DNA from: Sanguinoderma infundibulare
Taxonomy: Eukaryota; Basidiomycota; Agaricomycetes; Polyporales; Polyporaceae
Length of the DNA: 64,000 nucleotides
Assembly (NCBI GenBank): GCA_032821775.1
Contig: JAVLRN010000006.1
Span: forward strand, 1,240,001 to 1,304,000
Direction of reading: 5' to 3'
Shown: positions 58,031-64,000 of the stretch, piece after piece
How positions within the stretch are numbered: the stretch's first letter is position 1
Layout of the letters: each line of letters starts with the position of its first letter
Program-made: the position numbers and the translations under genes
The notes under the pieces: generated by a model
The model's database searches: none
What the model was told of the DNA's origin: nothing
Seen by the model: the letters and a program-made list of their open reading frames with translations, nothing else

Positions 58031-59639
58031 CTACTGGTTATCTACATAGCCTGCGCCAGGAGGATCCTGACCCTCGTCGTCGTCGTCGCCGTCCATGTCC
58101 TCGTCTTCTTCCTCGTCTTCGTCTTCTTCTTCATCGCCGTCCTCTTCGCTCTCACTTTCATGGAAAGTGAGGGAGATGAACTCGTCTCCGAGCTGCCCAT
58201 CTTCAGCTGTGACCTGACGAGAGCTAGATGCACCATCAGACCTAGCAGCCGCCTCAGATCCAGCTGAAGCAGTTCCAAAAGATGATCCGGTCGAGGGGGT
58301 GGAAGTCGAGGATGCGACGGCTGCCTTGCGGTTGCGATTGGCACGGATGACGTGAGGGAGCTTGCATCCCAATGTCGTACAGCTGCCCTTCTCGGCGAAG
58401 TCAGGACACTCGCGAACATGTTGCTTGTCGCAGTCGAGGCCCTTGTTGCAGTAGCCAAGTACAGCAAAGTCCCGGCAAATACCTTCGCGCTGGCCGACCC
58501 GGACGTGCGGGAAGGGACAGTTTGCGCGGTTGCAGCGGCCGTTGTTGGCGAAGTGCACGCAGAGCGGCGTGCGTTCCGGGGTCGCCTCGTGTGATAAGAG
58601 GCACGTCTCGGCCGTGTTTTGGCATTTGTCTTGCAAGAATGGCCAGCAGATGGCGACCTTGGATGGGTCGTGTTGATAGAAGCAGGTGAGGCCGCGGTTG
58701 CAAGTCCCTGCAAATCGGATAACGCACAGGATGTGCGAATCCATATTGTGAGCGATGATAGGATTCTGACTCCTGGACGCACCTGTTGTACTGAATCGTG
58801 GGCACGGCTTATCGGAGTACTTGCGCTTGGGATTGAGACGACGCCTGTAGACCGTGGTAAATGTGCGATAAGTGCAGTGCCAGGACGGATGAACGGACTG
58901 GTATGGTCTGTGAGTGTTATCCAGGGTCATGTTTCGGTTCATAGGGCGGCCACGTCTTGATGTCTTCGGTTTGTATGGACGGGGTCCACTCATGAACGTA
59001 CACGCTTTGTTCCTGCTGAATGCAGGATGTGCGGCAGATGGGCCACTTGAACTCGTTGACGGCGGTTTGGAAGCGGGTTTGGGTACTGCAGAAACGGGCT
59101 CAGCTATCTGGACGAGAGTGACTGCGCGCAAGCTTTGTAACGTTCGATAGAGTCGGGGCCGAGATTGAGGGACGTCGTCGTCCCGAACATCGCTCTCGTC
59201 GATTGAACGGCGTCATCGCTCACGATTACAAAGGCGTCGCACGCAGTAGAGCAGCAGTAATTGACTCACAATCCTTGCGAACTAGAGACCTTCCCGAAGA
59301 CTCGAATGCAACCCCGCCGATGACAACATCGCGCGTCTCGTTGGTCTTCGATACCGGAGGCTTGGGAGCAGGCTTCGGTGGAGGTACAACGGCAGGTGCC
59401 TGTGGGTGGAATGACCTAGATGGCGGCTTGTAGTTCGGGTTCACATATACGTTGTTACGAGGATAGGTCGATGTCGAGGCTGGATATGTCGGACGAGCCG
59501 GCGGTGCTCCGGTCTTGCGTTGATTGATTGCACCTAGCAAAGCGTCAGACGAATGAGTGCGCTATTACAAGGCGAGCTTACCTTTAAGACGTTCTATTTC
59601 AAGCTTGAGAGCAGCAGCGGAGGTCGAGGGCGTATCCAT
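58031..59639 (-). CDS. five-CCCH zinc-finger protein (ZC3H3 / Red5-like)
   Basis: Four exons: 59582-59639, 59270-59533, 58783-59085 and 58031-58707, giving 433 aa. A short N-terminal helix (LKLEIERLKG) and a Pro-rich region are followed by a basic region and five tandem CCCH fingers: C-x8-C-x5-C-x3-H, C-x7-C-x6-C-x3-H, C-x8-C-x4-C-x3-H, C-x8-C-x5-C-x3-H and C-x8-C-x4-C-x3-H. The first finger is completed only when exons 3 and 4 are spliced (CPRFSTTG joined to TCNRGLTC). The tail is extremely acidic (Asp/Glu run from about residue 385). This matches ZC3H3/Red5, nuclear RNA-binding proteins of mRNA 3'-end processing, export and meiotic mRNA elimination. Divergent from CCZ1 with only 149 bp between start codons. 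Confidence 0.88.
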
Positions 59640-59788
59640 GGTCGTGGTTGGGGGGGAAGATGAGTGAGCGGCTCGTGTGCGGTGCGCTCCGGAGTCCGGA
59701 TCAGGCAACCCCCCTCATTGGTCGGGCCCGCGTCCGGTGTGGCTCCGCAAGGCTCCTTGCCTCCGCCTCCGCCTCTGCAGTCCGCTCC

Positions 59789-62252
59789 ATGAGCAGAATA
59801 CCTCCTTCGCTGCTCTATCTGACGCTATACAACCCCACACTCAAGCCTGCGCTGCTAGACCCGGACAACGAAGATGCTGAAGAGCAGGCCCACATCCTCT
59901 TCTACACCGCGCGGGAGCATACCGTCTCACGGGACCGGATTCTGAGGCAGATCGGCCTCGCCAAGGCTCTCGTCAGCTTCTCAGAGTGAGTTGTACGTAC
60001 TTGCCTGCGAGGACCTTCGAGCTGGGGTTGATGGTGATCGTGAATGATAGGCTGTTCAATGCTGGCGTGCCTTGCGAGAACGTCCATTCGCAGCGGAGAC
60101 GAATGATCATGTTCTCTCCGGAACCTAATTTCTGGATGCATGCTGTAAGTGCCATACTCCTGAGCAATGCATTCTTTGTGTCCCTGCGTGTCGGGGTTGA
60201 AGCCGGTCGGGACCAGGAATTAGCCTGCTTCTACGATGAAGGTGGCGCTGGTGGCTAACTACTTTGTCAGTGCTACGAAGTCGCCAAGACCCCAAGGCCG
60301 CCACCTAGTAGCAAGGGAAAGGGCACGCCCAAAGGCAAGTCAAAGGGCAAGGAGAAGGAGACGGAGCAAACCACTCGTCCAGCGATCCTCTACGACTATC
60401 ATGACAGTTCAGTACACGACACTGCGTTACGTGCACACTTCCAGCGAGGGTATGAAGAATTCAAGGTTAGTTCACTCTGTATACAGGTTCGTACCGAATT
60501 GCCCATTGAATGTTCATAGCTACTTCATGGCTCCTTCAACTCAGTCTTCTCTAATCACGGTCGACAAGCTTTAGAGCTCCAACTAGAACGCTTCTTCACT
60601 GTCTGGGCCTGGAAATGGGACATAGAGGACGACGATTTCGGGACGCATCTAGGTATGCGTATTTGAAAATAAGTGTTGATTATTGCTCACTTGCAGCTGC
60701 TTTCAGGCATACCGCTACATCCTTCACACCCCAGCCTCACATCTCTGTTGGACAAGTTCGCGTCCAAGCTCCCCGACGAGTTGATGGCTTTCGCACTAAT
60801 GCCGCCCCACGTTATACCCCCTCGCACACCGCGATACCCCGCCGCTTTAGTCAGACACGTTCTTTCCCGTATTCCCCCTCCAGCAACACCAGTCCCAAGG
60901 AACAGACCATCCTCATCAGCGATGGCAACTGCTGCGACAACCCAGGCCGCTTCCGCTAATGCAAAGTTACTATCTGCACCGGCAGAATCAAGCTTTGCCT
61001 TTCCACTACCGCCAATGCCCAATATGCCGGCTATGCCGAACATGAACTTCAGCCTGGACGTGAAGAACATGAAATGGGGATGGCCAGGGTATCTGACGTT
61101 CAGCAAGGGCGGCGGAACTGCGAAAGGTCCGCCAACGTCCTCTTCGCCTTCACAAGCCCCTCCCAATCTCGCTGCTGTTGTCGAAAGACACCGAGATCCG
61201 CCTAAAGCGTCTCCTAGTGGTGACAGCCTGCAACCAGACGCCCATAGGCGAGATAACCTGGACGTGGACACCGCGTCTTTGCTAGAGGCCATGTCTACGG
61301 AGAGTATCGGATCTCACACGCGCGTTGCCTCCCCGGCACTGTCTGTTCAGTCAAAGGGCTCGCAGCTCGGAGAGTCGAGTACACAGACCAGCATTAGCGA
61401 CAGTGGTGACGCACCACCTGCTGATTCTTCTCATCTATCAGAGGTGCAGGCAAATGGCATTCCGCAAACCGTACAATCGCCTCCCGCTCCTGGACTATCA
61501 CAGCTTGAAATCGCTCCCCGGCCAACTCCATCATTCCTTCGGTCGACAGTCTATTTGAACTCTGAAGAGAACTCGAATGTGGTGGAGAGGCATCGGGTCT
61601 TACACCTTACGGTACGTGAGGCATTGCAAACGTGTTCAAGGTTGCAACTAACGTCGTAGCAGCACGACGAATGCACTGTCGCCATTGTTGCAAGCGCAGA
61701 CCATCCGCTCGATCTGTCATATCTGGCAGAAGAAGTGGTGACGCTCATAGAGACGATGCTAGCCGTCGTCACTGAAGAGTCACAGTGCGTGTTCCTGTCC
61801 TCTAAAAGCATCTGTGTTGCCGAATCTTGATGTTGCAGATCCAGAGAGTGCAACGTTCCGTCGGCCGCCAAGATTCTTCAGCCGAAGGACAGGCACATCG
61901 TCTCGAGAGGAGAATATACGTGTTCCTCAAGTCCGGGATTCGTTTCTCGGTCAGAACATCTATATAATGGCCAGGAATTGCTTCGCAGGTTCGTGTCAGT
62001 CGGGAGGATGATGTGGTCGCAGCTGCTGAACTTTCGTTGTCCCCGTGCAGTGGCCTGGACATCCATGAGGTATTCTCGCGCGGCCAAAACCCACAACATT
62101 GGCACATAGGGAAGCGTGGATTGGGCACCACGGCGGACGGGTCTGAGGTGGACGGGGAGGTTTACGTGGAGGTCGGGCGGAAAGAGACGACGTTGACGGA
62201 CGTGGACAACGAGCTTGCAGGAGTTGTGAGACGGTTTGTCGACGCGTTGTGA
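59789..62252 (+). CDS. CCZ1: CCZ1, subunit of the Mon1-Ccz1 Rab7 GEF
   Basis: Eight exons: 59789-59985, 60051-60144, 60271-60465, 60520-60652, 60707-61611, 61660-61784, 61839-61988 and 62051-62252, giving 666 aa. The N-terminal longin domain carries PPSLLYLTLYNPTLKP, then DAEEQAHILFYTAREHTVSR and FWMHACYEV. Further conserved longin and C-terminal roadblock-like segments are seen (HGRQALELQLERFFTVWAWK), with a large low-complexity insert of about 290 residues. By family, Ccz1 and Mon1 form a heterodimer that activates Rab7/Ypt7 on late endosomes, autophagosomes and vacuoles. The acceptor of exon 6 is a tandem tagcag, so one glutamine may be optional. Confidence 0.87.
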
Positions 62253-63199
62253 CCGGGTTGTTGCTAGCTTTGTGACCGTTTCAATAGGGCTACTGCAAGT
62301 CTACCAGGCACGTTTGACGTCCAACGTTCTTTGCATACTCCTCAAATACAATGCTGAGCGCTCGAGAATCACAGCCCATCTCATTCATCGCTTGTGAAAA
62401 CGCTCTTATCCTACGATAATTCATTTTGACCCCAATGTTCCTTAGTACAGCCCCTCATTCCGGATTCTTTTTCCTTGCGTGGTCCTCTTCAGAACCGACC
62501 CGGATCGTGGCAGCAGCGTACTCCCTTTAAGGCAAATGAATACTTGGTGAACACGCTTCCTTAACACGTCTCGCCATCGAAGCCAGCAAGTTCAACGAGA
62601 ACAAGGAGGAATTCATCGCCAACTAAGTGTGACAAGAGACGGAAACGATTCTGGGATTCAGACAAATGGGGTGCGTCGCTTACTTTGCATCGGTGTCAAC
62701 CGACGACACACTCCTCATGGTAGTTGAAGTAACGCTTAGTAACCCCTGGCCTGCAACAGTGAACACGACTTGACGTTGGTGTGCTCCCTTGATTCTTGGG
62801 AGAAGGCGAAGAGAAGTAGTGCGTGCCTGGGCTGGTGCGTGCCTCACCCTTACGCGGGCAGACCGTCCTCCTCGGGATTTTACATTTGCGGTGCCTCGAA
62901 GGTCAAGTACGCTGTGGGTGGGATGACCATGGACGACCGTCTGATTAATACCCTCGTCAATTTTATTCTCACTTACAAGAACTGCGTTGTTGTCCACGTA
63001 AACGTTTAAACTGGCAAGAAGAGAGGCATGCCATGTTGCTGAGCAATCTGAGCATCGAATGCGGGGCATAGAAGGTGCCAGCGCCTTTTGTACGAAACGA
63101 TGAGCGTCCGATGGGCGTCTTTAATTACGCGGGCATGTTGGGTGGCTTTGGGGAGTTTTGTCTTTGCATCCCACTTCTCCTACCACAACCACCAATGCT
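62253..63199. other. intergenic
   Basis: No gene is recognised between CCZ1 and the deubiquitinase. A minus-strand frame at 62680-63069 is unsupported. Confidence 0.55.
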
Positions 63200-63762
63200 A
63201 TGCTGACGCCGCCGTCGCCATCGAGCTCTCCCTCATTAACCCCGTACGATTCGACAAACAGTCGCAAGAGACAACGCTCGTTATCTATGGAATCAGAGGC
63301 TTCGACTTCTTCGCCAAAACGCGCGGCCTCCCAAGATCCCCAAGCCCTCCAATCCAATGACATGCTTTCCGCACAACCCTCTCTCCCCGACAGGACCCCC
63401 GACGATGACATCGACGCGTACATGGCGGAGCAAGGCGAGGACAGTGGCGTAGCGCTCCAGCAAGTCTCGTCCTCCAGTTCCCGCTGGCCATCCGCCCGGA
63501 AGCTGCAGCACGTGGAGGACGCGCTCAAACGAACAATGATCAAGGGCGAGACGTGGTATATCGTGTCCAGGAGGTGGTATTGGCGATGGAAGAAGGCGAT
63601 GACGGGCGAGGAGGACAAGGAGGGCCGCCAAGACGAGAAGGACCTCGGCCCACCGGACAACAGTACCCTGTGCAATCAAAATGGAGAAATAACCGGCCGG
63701 CTGCTCGAGGACATCGATTGCAAGTTCATCCCAGAGGACATTTGGCGGTTATTTGAGGAATG
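63200..63762 (+). CDS. DUSP-domain ubiquitin-specific protease (UBP12-like), first exon only
   Basis: Exon 1 runs from the ATG at 63200 to a gtacgt donor at 63763, encoding 187 aa plus two bases. After a Ser/Pro-rich start it has a DUSP domain: GETWYIVSRRWYWRWKKAM, then PPDNSTLCNQNGEI and EDIDCKFIPEDIWRLFEEW. This is the N-terminus of USP4/11/15 and fungal Ubp12 enzymes. The cysteine-protease domain must lie beyond the window; I could not find a next exon in 63763-64000. Frame continues upstream to 63158 without an ATG. Confidence 0.8.
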
Positions 63763-64000
63763 GTACGTTCATCACCCTATCTGAATGTCCGTTTGATGGC
63801 CGACGGAACCGCAAACATTCATGGTGGTAGTGTGCCACCAGTCCGTCGACCCGCAGCCACGGTGCTTGCATCTTGCGTGCCTAAATGTCGTGTTTCGGTC
63901 CACACTTTGCCAAGTCGTGTTAGGCACGGAGAATGCGTGTTCTGTGTCTGGTGATCCGTTTTCAAGCCACTGTTCTGTCCGGGCTTGTTTTGGATTAACT

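Noticed and set aside
58707..58782. Unspliced reading of the zinc-finger gene through MDSHILCVIRFA
   Set aside because: Splicing this 75-nt intron restores a perfect first CCCH finger (CPRFSTTG joined to TCNRGLTC); the unspliced reading breaks it.
1..64000. CRISPR arrays, bacterial operons, rRNA genes
   Set aside because: No direct-repeat/spacer pattern, no rRNA-like sequence; the genes are intron-rich and eukaryotic.

Overview
The window is nuclear DNA of a filamentous basidiomycete. The evidence is: dense genes on both strands, many short introns (mostly 45-75 bp, GT-AG with CTNAC-like branch sites), strong G/C preference at third codon positions, and families that are characteristic of Agaricomycetes (a FunK1-type kinase, an F-box remnant, a small 7TM protein family). 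A wood-decay or polypore-like agaricomycete is my inference; no marker in the window proves the order. Gene models below were spliced by hand; reading phase was checked across the listed junctions of each multi-exon model.

1-12.6 kb, accessory metabolic block: a CAT-like O-acyltransferase related to trichothecene acetyltransferases (+), a BBE-type FAD oxidoreductase (-), a 1.5 kb non-LTR retrotransposon copy with a poly-A tail and a perfect 16-bp target-site duplication, a membrane-anchored HSL-type alpha/beta hydrolase (-), and a free-standing NRPS-type adenylation enzyme with no carrier domain (+). Together these look like a small, previously unnamed specialised-metabolite locus.

13.9-29.6 kb, housekeeping and signalling: a 7TM membrane protein (+), a PHD-TFIIS-SPOC transcription elongation factor of the Bye1/PHF3 type (-), a gene-poor 3.6 kb stretch, then a 1,774-aa septation-network (Cdc7/SepH-like) kinase with a calponin-homology domain before the kinase and a C1 zinc finger after it.

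31-55 kb, GH18 region: two tandem ten-exon GH18 genes (31.0-35.6 kb), then a Ser-rich single-pass protein, a coiled-coil single-pass protein divergent from exosome subunit RRP45, a FunK1 kinase, an orphan exon, an F-box remnant and an NTF2-like protein. At 49.0-55.1 kb a second, four-exon GH18 gene exists as a near-perfect inverted duplication (two arms of exactly 1,515 bp) flanking the ubiquinone gene COQ3.

55.6-64 kb, conserved core genes: an acetoacetate-decarboxylase-like protein (-), ribosomal protein eL43 (+), a five-CCCH zinc-finger protein of the ZC3H3/Red5 type (-), divergently paired with the vacuolar Rab7 GEF subunit CCZ1 (+), and the first exon of a DUSP-domain deubiquitinase cut by the window edge.

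Odd splicing recurs: several genes depend on micro-exons of 7-14 nt, and three unrelated genes each need one GC-AG intron.
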